Of a DNA stretch of 6,955 bases, positions 1 through 5,611 are shown piece after piece (positions within the stretch are counted from its first letter, which is position 1; each line of letters opens with the position of its first letter). Under the pieces are notes generated by a model. The model worked only from the letters and a program-made list of their open reading frames with translations. It had not been told where the DNA came from and did no database searches. A program made the position numbers and the translations under genes. This DNA comes from JBAXLO01 sp037134755 (GTDB lineage: Bacteria; Bacteroidota; Bacteroidia; Bacteroidales; JACABE01), in assembly GCA_037134755.1 (NCBI GenBank), contig JBAXLO010000231.1, positions 1 to 6,955 on the forward strand, in the 5' to 3' direction.

Positions 1-43
1 CGAAGAAGCTGTACTGAAAGTATCAGTAAGAAAAACTAAATAG
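1..43 (+). CDS. 3' end of an unidentified gene (partial)
   Basis: Reading from base 2 gives the C-terminal tail EEAVLKVSVRKTK followed by TAG at 41-43. The alternation of hydrophobic and charged residues looks like a closing beta strand, and this frame looks more protein-like than the other two, which also stop within the first 45 bases. Only 13 residues are visible, so neither family nor function can be assigned. No terminator hairpin directly follows the stop; the next element is an AT-rich repeat array. Confidence 0.35.
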   Translation, partial: EEAVLKVSVRKTK

Positions 44-67
44 TGGTAAATGGTTGTGATTTAAAAA

Positions 68-107
68 CAATTACAATTATTAATTTTTAATTTTTAATTA
101 TTAATTG
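68..107. repeat. AT-rich short tandem array (2 hexamers + 4 heptamers)
   Basis: Two copies of CAATTA (68-73, 74-79) are followed by four 7-nt units: TTAATTT (80-86), TTAATTT (87-93), TTAATTA (94-100) and TTAATTG (101-107). The array is also roughly palindromic and could fold into a weak AT-only hairpin. It lies in the 179-nt spacer between the partial gene and the tRNA, where no convincing gene is seen. Its 7-nt period matches that of a second array at 3601-3628. Confidence 0.6.
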
Positions 108-183
108 TCTTCAATTAAATATTGTATTCTATATATAATGAAGAAGAAGATAATGGTGAGAATTATAGGAATTGTAAATACAA

Positions 184-215
184 AGAAGCCATAAGCTTTT
201 CAGCAAATGGCTTCT
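184..215 (-). terminator. Likely intrinsic terminator of the tRNA-Arg gene
   Basis: Perfect 9-bp inverted repeat AGAAGCCAT (184-192) / ATGGCTTCT (207-215). An inner GCT/AGC stem (195-197 / 202-204) is separated from it by an AA/AA internal loop. On the minus strand the hairpin begins 7 nt after the tRNA 3' end and is followed by TTGTATTT, a modest U-rich tract. Position and orientation fit termination, and perhaps 3' trimming, of the tRNA transcript. The broken U-tract makes it weaker than the other terminators in the window. Confidence 0.6.
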
Positions 216-222
216 GATTGAG

Positions 223-296
223 TGACTCCGCTAGGATTCAAACCTAGAGCCGTCTGATCCGAAGTCAGATGCGCTATTCAATTGCGCCACGGAGCC
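223..296 (-). tRNA. tRNA-Arg (anticodon UCG)
   Basis: A complete 74-nt cloverleaf reads on the minus strand. The acceptor stem is GGCTCCG/CGGAGTC (one G-U) with discriminator A. The D-stem is GCGC/GCGC, the anticodon stem TCTGA/TCAGA with loop CTTCGGA (anticodon TCG, window 260-262), the variable loop CGGCT, and the T-stem CTAGG/CCTAG with loop TTTGAAT. CCA is not encoded; the acceptor end continues ACTC. U8, A14, U33, G18, A58 and an A15-U48 Levitt pair are present. The D-loop has A where G19 is expected (window 278) and the T-loop has U where C56 is expected (window 240), so the elbow pair is A-U instead of G-C. The tRNA should charge with arginine and read CGN codons, CGA in particular. 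A -7 box lies just upstream and a hairpin just downstream, so it appears to be a single-gene transcript. Confidence 0.95.
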
Positions 297-306
297 ATTT
301 AGGGTG

Positions 307-314
307 CAAAATTA
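307..314 (-). promoter_or_regulatory. -7 promoter box of the tRNA-Arg gene
   Basis: Minus-strand TAATTTTG (seen as CAAAATTA on +) matches the Bacteroidota -7 consensus TAnnTTTG exactly. It ends 10 nt before the first base of the mature tRNA, which would give a very short 5' leader. No clear -33 TTTG was found at the usual spacing. Confidence 0.55.
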
Positions 315-468
315 CAGCTTTATCGCTAATAAATGCATATTATTCGTAAATATTTGCTCGTTACTGTTTTTATTTCACTAAATATTTTTAATAAATCATA
401 AATAAAAAAATAAATATGCTGTATGTGCAAAATAAGTCGTACATTGCGGAACATTTTAAATAAACAAT

Positions 469-660
469 ATGAGCAAAGGAAAAGTAAAATTCTACAATGA
501 AGGAAAAGGGTTTGGATTCATTACAGAAGATGGAACAGGAACAGAAAGTTTCTTCCACGTTTCAAGTCTTAAAGATGATGTAAGCGAAGGAAGTGAAGTA
601 ACTTATGATCTTGAAAAAGGTAAAAAAGGATTGAATGCAGTTAATGTTAAACTAGCTTAG
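469..660 (+). CDS. Cold-shock domain protein (CspA family)
   Basis: This 63-residue protein is a single cold-shock (OB-fold) domain that binds single-stranded RNA/DNA and melts RNA structure in the cytoplasm. The opening KGKVKFYN matches the KGxVKWFN start of the family, with Trp replaced by Phe and Phe by Tyr. RNP1 is KGFGFI (residues 13-18) and RNP2 is SFFHVS (27-32). The C-terminus GKKGLNAVNVKLA is of the type I associate with short Bacteroidota cold-shock proteins. The ATG at 469 follows an A-rich leader without a Shine-Dalgarno site. The gene diverges from tRNA-Arg across 172 nt and has its own terminator, so it is likely monocistronic. No exact TAnnTTTG box was found upstream; TACATTGC at 440-447 is only a poor match. 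Whether it is induced by cold cannot be told from sequence. Confidence 0.95.
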   Translation: MSKGKVKFYNEGKGFGFITEDGTGTESFFHVSSLKDDVSEGSEVTYDLEKGKKGLNAVNVKLA

Positions 661-690
661 TTTACCTATTAAAACACATTTATAATTTAT

Positions 691-717
691 AGTCCCGTCT
701 TTGATGGGACTTTTTTT
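691..717 (+). terminator. Intrinsic terminator after the cold-shock gene
   Basis: Stem AGTCCCGTC (691-699) pairs with GATGGGACT (703-711), 9 bp including one G-U and a TTT loop. It runs directly into seven Ts (711-717). It begins about 30 nt after the csp stop codon, a textbook Rho-independent terminator. Confidence 0.92.
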
Positions 718-845
718 ATGTTCGTTAATTTAGGTTTTTAGTAAAAATATTTTCGAATCTACAACTTTGTTATGGTACTTATGTTTATCAACTTTGCATT
801 GTTTGTAAATATTTACCCGAATCGCTGGCATCATTATGGAATTCG

Positions 846-853
846 TAACTTTG
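846..853 (+). promoter_or_regulatory. -7 promoter box for the 738-residue TPR protein gene
   Basis: TAACTTTG matches TAnnTTTG exactly and ends 21 nt before the TTG start at 875, implying a leader of about 15 nt. The same AACTTTG core also occurs at 763-769 and 790-796 in this 214-nt spacer. The pair TTTG (766-769), 19-nt gap, CAACTTTG (789-796) resembles a -33/-7 arrangement with one mismatch, so a second upstream start is possible. Confidence 0.5.
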
Positions 854-874
854 TAGCATTAAACTGAAATACTA

Positions 875-3091
875 TTGCTTAAATATATCGCAAATATTAG
901 AGTCTATTCTCTTACTTTTATACTGGTTTTTCTGGCTATTAATGTTAAAGCTCAGAAAAGGCAAAGTGTTTCTATTGATGAGCTTGACTCCATAATTACT
1001 GCCACTTATAATGCTGTTGAAAAGATAAATGCCGGTGATGTGGACATGCTTCCGGTGTATGATTGTACACTGAATGAGGCTGAATTTACAATTGAATTTG
1101 TTAAAAGATCAGGTGCTTTTAATACCGTAAATACTATGGATGGGCAATTGGTTGAGGTGTATCGCAAATATAATGATTTGTTGGCAAGTATTCCGAAGCT
1201 GAGGGTTATTATTGATCAATATGTGTCGTATCATGACTTCTGGTATTATAAAAAGGGTCTTGAATTGCTTAGCAAAGGAGATACTACCGCTGCAAACAGC
1301 TATTTCGATAAATCATTACTGTTTAACCCCTTTTATATTCCTTCTATTTATCAAAAAGCTGTTATCTGCTTAGGTAAGAATAATGTTGCTCAGGCTGCTT
1401 ACTTAGTAGAAGACCTTCAGAAAGTAATCTATCCTGAAGGAGCTAATCTTAATCTTATCAATGGTTTGATTGAACTTATTAGAAAACGCTTTATTGACTA
1501 TGGAAACAGGCTGTTGTTATTACAAGATTATAATGGTTCGTTAGAAGTGTTTCTTGAAGCCGACACTTTCTGTCAGCATTATAATAAATTTGATTGTAGT
1601 GCATTTCAACATGGGATTTCTTTATCTAAATATGGGCTTTATCATTCGTATCTTAAGGTTGCTAATCAGGCATTGGATGCAAATAAGCTAAGTATTGCCG
1701 AGACTTTTATCTTAAAAGCAAAAGAATATGCTATTTTAAATCGCAAATATATTGTTGATGATAAAGATGTAGATAAGAATATAAAGAAGCTTTCGAAGTT
1801 CTATTTAGAATTAGCTTTTTCTTACAAAAATAACAGTCAAAGGATGCAGTCTGATTATTATTTTCAGAAAGCTGACGGATTGTGTAAGCTAATTAATGAT
1901 GAAGATTGCAGTAAGTTGGTTGCAAATGCAGAACATTCTACTTTTGTTGCACCCGCTCAAACTAATATTGCCTATAACCAACATAAAAAGAAAACTTCTC
2001 ATCATAAAATTAAAACAAAACATAAGCAACATCAAGAACTTGCATCAGCTGTTAAGCATAAAAAGAAAAAAACTGCAACTAAAAAGAAAGATATTGAAAC
2101 AATTACTGTAAAAGAATCAGAAACAAATGCCACTGTAAGGAATAGTTATTGGAAATATATTGAAGAGGGGGATGCTTATGCTAATGAAAATAAGTTACAA
2201 CAGGCTATTGATAACTATGTTATGGCTAGAAGTCTTGAATCTACAGCTTCTTTTACTCCTTGCAAAACGCTTGATTCGTTAATTAAGCAGAATGTTATAA
2301 ATATTATAAATAATGATTTGCAAACTGCAGGTTTCCTTGTATGGGCTAACGAGTTAGCTAATGCAGACAGCATATACGAAAAGAGTATCAGGAAGCAAAA
2401 GCAATATCATATAGAAAATGACGAGGAATTGAATGCTTCTTTGACGCAATTAAAGCAGAAAATGAATACAAAAGGTTGTCAGAACTTGCAAGATAAGATT
2501 GATATGAATACTGCTATGGCTAAGAATAATATTGCTTTAAGAGATTATGTGAGAGCCGGAAATTTGTTGGAAGAAGTTCTGAATATTGCTGTTCAAAATA
2601 AGAATTGTGTCCTGTTAACTACTAATACTGTGGATGCCTGGCAACATATTAAGCCTGTTATTGACTATTATAGATATAAAGAGGATGCTAAGGCTGCTTA
2701 TGCCGCAAATGATTTGAAAAAGTTTGTTGAGAGCTATCATTCAGCTGATGTTCTTTATCTAAATTCAAAGCTTGATACTGCTAAAATTCCTTATACCGGT
2801 ATCGTTGATTATCTGCGTTTTCAAAATAATAAAGAAGCTAGTTTTTATACTACTAATTATTATGCAACTATTAATGATTGGGATGGTTGTTTGCTGCTTC
2901 TTAAACTTTTAAAAGAAGAAGATTATGCTGCAAATAAAACGGAAGACATCCAAATTAAGGTTGCTAAAGCAAAAGCTTTAACAGATAGTCATAAAACTTT
3001 TAAATTGGATGTAAATTCCATGATTGAGAAGTATACAGGTGGCGATAAATGGTTTAAGTACTTTAATAAAGCATATAAAGCTGTGTATTAA
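875..3091 (+). CDS. Exported TPR-like protein with Lys/His-rich linker, function unknown
   Basis: This 738-residue protein is not recognised as a named family. Residues 1-26 look like a Sec signal peptide (hydrophobic about 12-22), with predicted cleavage VKA/Q leaving Gln first, as in many Bacteroidota periplasmic or surface proteins. Degenerate TPR-like helix pairs are visible at about 123-156 (FWYYKKGLELLSKGD...), 425-456 (YIEEGDAYANENKLQQAI...), 482-512 and 545-576. A basic Lys/His-rich low-complexity stretch at about 369-405 separates the two helical halves. The chosen start is TTG at 875. An in-frame stop lies at 860-862, no ATG or GTG precedes the signal peptide, and a -7 box sits just upstream. 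It converges on smpB with only 28 nt between stop codons and no visible hairpin. A role in protein-protein contacts at the envelope is inference from the repeats; no enzymatic motif is seen. Confidence 0.85.
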   Translation: MLKYIANIRVYSLTFILVFLAINVKAQKRQSVSIDELDSIITATYNAVEKINAGDVDMLPVYDCTLNEAEFTIEFVKRSGAFNTVNTMDGQLVEVYRKYNDLLASIPKLRVIIDQYVSYHDFWYYKKGLELLSKGDTTAANSYFDKSLLFNPFYIPSIYQKAVICLGKNNVAQAAYLVEDLQKVIYPEGANLNLINGLIELIRKRFIDYGNRLLLLQDYNGSLEVFLEADTFCQHYNKFDCSAFQHGISLSKYGLYHSYLKVANQALDANKLSIAETFILKAKEYAILNRKYIVDDKDVDKNIKKLSKFYLELAFSYKNNSQRMQSDYYFQKADGLCKLINDEDCSKLVANAEHSTFVAPAQTNIAYNQHKKKTSHHKIKTKHKQHQELASAVKHKKKKTATKKKDIETITVKESETNATVRNSYWKYIEEGDAYANENKLQQAIDNYVMARSLESTASFTPCKTLDSLIKQNVINIINNDLQTAGFLVWANELANADSIYEKSIRKQKQYHIENDEELNASLTQLKQKMNTKGCQNLQDKIDMNTAMAKNNIALRDYVRAGNLLEEVLNIAVQNKNCVLLTTNTVDAWQHIKPVIDYYRYKEDAKAAYAANDLKKFVESYHSADVLYLNSKLDTAKIPYTGIVDYLRFQNNKEASFYTTNYYATINDWDGCLLLLKLLKEEDYAANKTEDIQIKVAKAKALTDSHKTFKLDVNSMIEKYTGGDKWFKYFNKAYKAVY

Positions 3092-3119
3092 AGTTAGGTT
3101 TAAGGTTAGAACTAAGATA

Positions 3120-3575
3120 TTAATCACCACTTTTAGAGCGATCCATTTCCCTTTTAGTGTCTTTAGTCTTAATAGTTTCTCGTTTATCGTAAAGTTTCTT
3201 TCCTTTTGCCATTGCAATTTCCAGTTTTGCAAGCCCTTTATCATTTACAAATAGCAAAGTGGGAACAATAGTCAGTCCTTTTTCTTTAGTTTTAGAAAAC
3301 AATTTCTTAAGCTCTCTCTTATTAAGCAAAAGCTTTCGCTCTCGCTTAGGTTCGTGGTTGTAATGAGCCCCACCGAAAGTGTATTCAGCGATATGCAGGT
3401 TCTTAACAAACAATTCGGTGCCATTAAAAGAACAATAGGAGTCTGTAAGGTTAGCTTTGCCCTCCCTGATTGATTTAATTTCAGTGCCGGTCAGTTGGAT
3501 GCCAGCAGTATATTCCTCAACAAAGAAGTATTCGAAAGAAGCCTTCTTATTTTTAATCTTAATTTGGTTTGCCAT
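3120..3575 (-). CDS. smpB: SsrA-binding protein SmpB
   Basis: SmpB is the small basic partner of tmRNA in trans-translation. It brings alanyl-tmRNA to stalled ribosomes and places its C-terminal tail in the empty mRNA channel. The 151 residues are a normal family length. Family signatures include EYFFVEEYTAGIQLTGTEIKSIREGKANLTDSY (residues 15-47, beta-barrel core), PKRERKLLLNKREL (76-89) and GKKLYDKRETIK (125-136), the conserved GKKxxDKR motif that leads into the basic tail. The tail ends KREMDRSKSGD. The ATG at 3573-3575 gives the expected N-terminus. The gene lies 57 nt downstream of pdxH on the same strand with no minus-strand -7 box in the gap, so it is probably transcribed from the pdxH promoter. 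The tmRNA gene (ssrA) is not in this window. Confidence 0.97.
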   Translation of the reverse strand: MANQIKIKNKKASFEYFFVEEYTAGIQLTGTEIKSIREGKANLTDSYCSFNGTELFVKNLHIAEYTFGGAHYNHEPKRERKLLLNKRELKKLFSKTKEKGLTIVPTLLFVNDKGLAKLEIAMAKGKKLYDKRETIKTKDTKREMDRSKSGD

Positions 3576-3600
3576 TAGTAATTTCTAAGCTTATAGTTTC

Positions 3601-3628
3601 GTAATTCGTAATTCTTAATTCGTAATTT
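3601..3628. repeat. Heptamer tandem array between smpB and pdxH
   Basis: Four 7-nt units lie head to tail: GTAATTC (3601-3607), GTAATTC (3608-3614), TTAATTC (3615-3621) and GTAATTT (3622-3628). A degenerate unit TAGTTTC precedes them at 3594-3600. The last unit plus the next two bases makes TAATTTTG (3623-3630), an exact TAnnTTTG box on the + strand pointing into the 3' end of pdxH. A similar stretch, GGAATTCGTAACTTTG (838-853), carries the promoter box of the 738-residue protein gene. Confidence 0.65.
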
Positions 3629-3632
3629 TGTC

Positions 3633-4280
3633 TTAAGGAGCAATTCTCTTTATCTTCCAGTCTTTATTGTTCTTACTACAATACTTAATACGGTCGTGGA
3701 GCCTGTTTTCTCTACCTTGCCAGAACTCTATCCTTCGGGGAATTACCCTAAAGCCACCCCAATGATCAGGACGATTGATAGGTTTGTCACCTTGCTTCCT
3801 TACAAACATATCTCTCATCATCTCAAGGAAGTTTCTATCTGGAATTTCAGCACTTTGTTCAGAAATAATAGCGCTAATCTGGCTTTCAAGCGGACGACTT
3901 GCGAAATATTCATCAGATTCTTTCTTAGAGACCTTCTCAACTTCACCCTCTATACGCACTTGACGCTCCAGCTCTTTCCAATAAAAGACCAATGCTACAT
4001 TAGGGTTCTTCTTTATATGATTTCCCTTGCGACTATCATAATTAGTATAAAAAACAAAGCCTTTTTCATCAAAACCTTTTAGTAAAACTATCCTCGCCGA
4101 AGGAAAACCTTTGGTAGAAATGGTAGCAAGGGTCATAGCTGTTGCATCTTCAATGCTCGCATCTATAGCTTCTTGAAGCCACTCACCAAATTGCTTGAAT
4201 GGATCCTTACTAATATTTGTTTCTAAAAGCTGGTGCTTCTGATAATCTTTCCTTATTTTTGCAACTTCATCGTTAAGCAT
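3633..4280 (-). CDS. pdxH: Pyridoxamine/pyridoxine 5'-phosphate oxidase
   Basis: PdxH is a cytoplasmic FMN enzyme that oxidises pyridoxamine or pyridoxine 5'-phosphate to pyridoxal 5'-phosphate with O2, releasing H2O2, in vitamin B6 synthesis and salvage. From the chosen start the protein has 215 residues, near the family norm. Visible motifs are DPFKQFGEWLQEA (26-38), the FMN-binding strand SARIVLLKGFDEKGFVFYTN (61-80) with YDSRKG (81-86), FYWKELERQVRIEGEVEK (99-116), SRPLESQI (128-135), the family signature EFWQGRENRLHDR (185-197) and the C-terminal KRIAP. The frame is open to an ATG at 4316, but the ATG at 4280 is preferred: the protein then begins MLNDEVAKIRKDY as relatives do, and a -7 box at 4301-4308 lies inside the longer version. 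It is probably the first gene of a pdxH-smpB transcript. Confidence 0.97.
   Translation of the reverse strand: MLNDEVAKIRKDYQKHQLLETNISKDPFKQFGEWLQEAIDASIEDATAMTLATISTKGFPSARIVLLKGFDEKGFVFYTNYDSRKGNHIKKNPNVALVFYWKELERQVRIEGEVEKVSKKESDEYFASRPLESQISAIISEQSAEIPDRNFLEMMRDMFVRKQGDKPINRPDHWGGFRVIPRRIEFWQGRENRLHDRIKYCSKNNKDWKIKRIAP
4254..4261 (+). promoter_or_regulatory. Candidate -7 box for the 408-residue TPR gene
   Basis: TATTTTTG on the + strand matches TAnnTTTG exactly. It lies inside the first codons of the divergent pdxH gene, 54 nt before the ATG at 4316, which would give a leader of about 50 nt. No -33 TTTG is seen at the expected spacing. In AT-rich DNA such a match can occur by chance, but no better box exists between it and the start codon. 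Confidence 0.35.
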
Positions 4281-4300
4281 AATTGAATTTAAATTTTTTA

Positions 4301-4308
4301 CAAAAGTA
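4301..4308 (-). promoter_or_regulatory. -7 promoter box of pdxH(-smpB)
   Basis: Minus-strand TACTTTTG (CAAAAGTA on +) matches TAnnTTTG exactly. It ends 20 nt before the pdxH ATG at 4280, implying a leader of about 15 nt. It decides the pdxH start, because a start at 4316 would lie upstream of this promoter. No clear -33 element was found. Confidence 0.6.
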
Positions 4309-4315
4309 CAACACA

Positions 4316-5542
4316 ATGAGGAATAATCTTACTATTATTTGTTTTATTTTTTTATCACTTCTTATAAATAAGAGCTACAGTCAGTCGTCTGCTGAGCTTT
4401 ATAACAAAGGTCTGGCTCTTGAAAAGGATGCTAAATACACTGATGCTATTGCATCTTTCACTAAAGTTATTGAGAATAGTCCTTATTATTATGAAGCTTT
4501 CACCGAAAGGGGTTATTGTAGTTTTTTACTAGGCAATAATGCTGATGCAATCAAGGATCTTAACAATGCTATCGCCAAAAGCAAAGATTATCATCTTGCA
4601 TTTTACTATAGAGGAGTTGTTTACTTAGATCAGGGGGACTATTTAAATGCAGGAAACGACTTTAACAAGACCATTGCTTTGAAGCCTAACTATGTTGATG
4701 CTTATGTTAAGAGAGCAGAGATGAATATCAAGACTAAGAACCATGATGCTGCTATAAATGACTACACTAAAGTGATAAGTATGCGTGCTAACGATGCTTC
4801 TCTTTATCTTAAAAGGGCTAAAGCCTATAATAAGATAAAGAAAAGGCAGGAAGCGGCGAAAGATTATTCGAAAGCTATTGAATTAAAGCCTGATTATGCG
4901 GAAGCTTATTACGAAAGAGGCATTTATTACTTCAGTTTTGGCAAACCTGAGACTTCAATTGCTGATTTTACCAAAGCTATTGCGTTAAATTATAATCCTA
5001 AGGAATCTTATGCTAAACGTGCTGATGCTTATTATCAAACCAAGAAATATAATGAAGCAATAACTGACTATACCAAGCTGATTGATGAGTTTAAGATGAC
5101 TGCTTCGGATATTCATGTAAAGAGAGGCAAGTGTTATTTAGCTGTAAATAATACAGAAGCTGCTATGAAAGACTTCTCTAAGGTGATTAATACAGATAGA
5201 GATAACGAGGAGGCGCTGATTATGCGGGCAAATATATATGTAAAGCAGAATAAAACGCAGCAAGCTATCATTGATTTCAAAAAAGCGATCATCACTAATC
5301 CAAATAATGGCTCTGCTTATATTGGAAGGGCTCGTATGTATATCAATCAGAAGAAATATGACGCTGCTTTGGACGATCTTAACGAAGCTATTAAGATTAA
5401 ACCTGATGGAGAAGCATATTTTTTAAGAGGTGGTATTAAGAGTGTTAAGAATGATACCTCAGGTGCTTGCAAAGATTTAAAAGCTGCGGCTAATTTGGGC
5501 TATGAAGAGGCAATTGCCAAGGTAGATGAGTTTTGTAAGTAG
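4316..5542 (+). CDS. Exported TPR-array protein (about 11 repeats)
   Basis: This 408-residue protein starts with a Sec signal peptide (hydrophobic about 5-17, predicted cleavage SYS/Q after residue 22). Almost all the rest is tandem 34-residue tetratricopeptide repeats. I count about eleven, beginning near SAELYNKGLALEKD (25) and including AYYERGIYYFSFGKPETSIA, SYAKRADAYYQTKKYNEAI and AYIGRARMYINQKKYDAAL. Most end in a KPxY/NPxN-like turn. The last repeat reads GACKDLKAAANLGYEEAI and the protein ends EFCK, a Cys-containing cap I associate with Bacteroidota TPR proteins. TPR superhelices bind peptides or other proteins; the partner is unknown and no enzymatic domain is present. The frame is open back to a TTG at 4283, but the ATG at 4316 is preferred because it places a normal signal peptide at the N-terminus. 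It diverges from pdxH across 35 nt. Confidence 0.92.
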   Translation: MRNNLTIICFIFLSLLINKSYSQSSAELYNKGLALEKDAKYTDAIASFTKVIENSPYYYEAFTERGYCSFLLGNNADAIKDLNNAIAKSKDYHLAFYYRGVVYLDQGDYLNAGNDFNKTIALKPNYVDAYVKRAEMNIKTKNHDAAINDYTKVISMRANDASLYLKRAKAYNKIKKRQEAAKDYSKAIELKPDYAEAYYERGIYYFSFGKPETSIADFTKAIALNYNPKESYAKRADAYYQTKKYNEAITDYTKLIDEFKMTASDIHVKRGKCYLAVNNTEAAMKDFSKVINTDRDNEEALIMRANIYVKQNKTQQAIIDFKKAIITNPNNGSAYIGRARMYINQKKYDAALDDLNEAIKIKPDGEAYFLRGGIKSVKNDTSGACKDLKAAANLGYEEAIAKVDEFCK

Positions 5543-5577
5543 GATATTTCTTCTTAGATAAAGACAAATAATTTAAT

Positions 5578-5585
5578 TACTTTTG
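5578..5585 (+). promoter_or_regulatory. -7 promoter box of ychF
   Basis: TACTTTTG matches TAnnTTTG exactly, the same octamer as at pdxH. It ends 26 nt before the ychF ATG at 5612, giving a leader of about 20 nt. It suggests ychF has its own promoter even though the upstream TPR gene is on the same strand only 69 nt away. No -33 TTTG is seen at the usual distance. Confidence 0.55.
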
Positions 5586-5611
5586 CACTTTATTATTAAT
5601 ACAACAATAAC

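Noticed and set aside
138..194. Small ORF of 18 codons, MKKKIMVRIIGIVNTKKP, upstream of the tRNA on the + strand
   Set aside because: It is short and AT-rich, has no promoter box, and runs into the tRNA terminator hairpin on the other strand. Lys/Ile-rich short ORFs are expected by chance in this composition.
335..357. Imperfect palindrome GCATATTATT...AAATATTTGC between tRNA and csp
   Set aside because: Only about 7 of 11 pairs match and nearly all are A-T; compatible with chance in this spacer.
440..447. TACATTGC as a -7 box for the cold-shock gene
   Set aside because: It resembles TAnnTTTGC with one base missing, so the spacing inside the element is wrong. Position is plausible but the match is too weak to list as a promoter.
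1896..2111. 71-residue + strand frame within the 738-residue protein gene
   Set aside because: It is an out-of-frame reading of the A-rich Lys/His linker; it is rich in Leu/Lys/Ile and shows no protein-like pattern.
2978..3254. Frames overlapping the 3' ends of the 738-residue gene and smpB on both strands
   Set aside because: They overlap the two well-supported genes in other frames and have low-complexity content.
3696..4082. 128-residue and 62-residue + strand frames antisense to pdxH
   Set aside because: They are shadows of the strongly conserved pdxH frame, with no promoter or family features.
4283..4315. Upstream TTG start for the TPR-array protein (11 extra residues)
   Set aside because: It would put NLNFLQKYNT before an already complete signal peptide; ATG at 4316 gives a normal one.
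4281..4316. Longer pdxH reading frame starting at the ATG complementary to 4314-4316 (12 extra residues)
   Set aside because: The extra N-terminus (MCCTFVKNLNSI) is unlike the family, and the pdxH -7 box lies inside it, downstream of that ATG.
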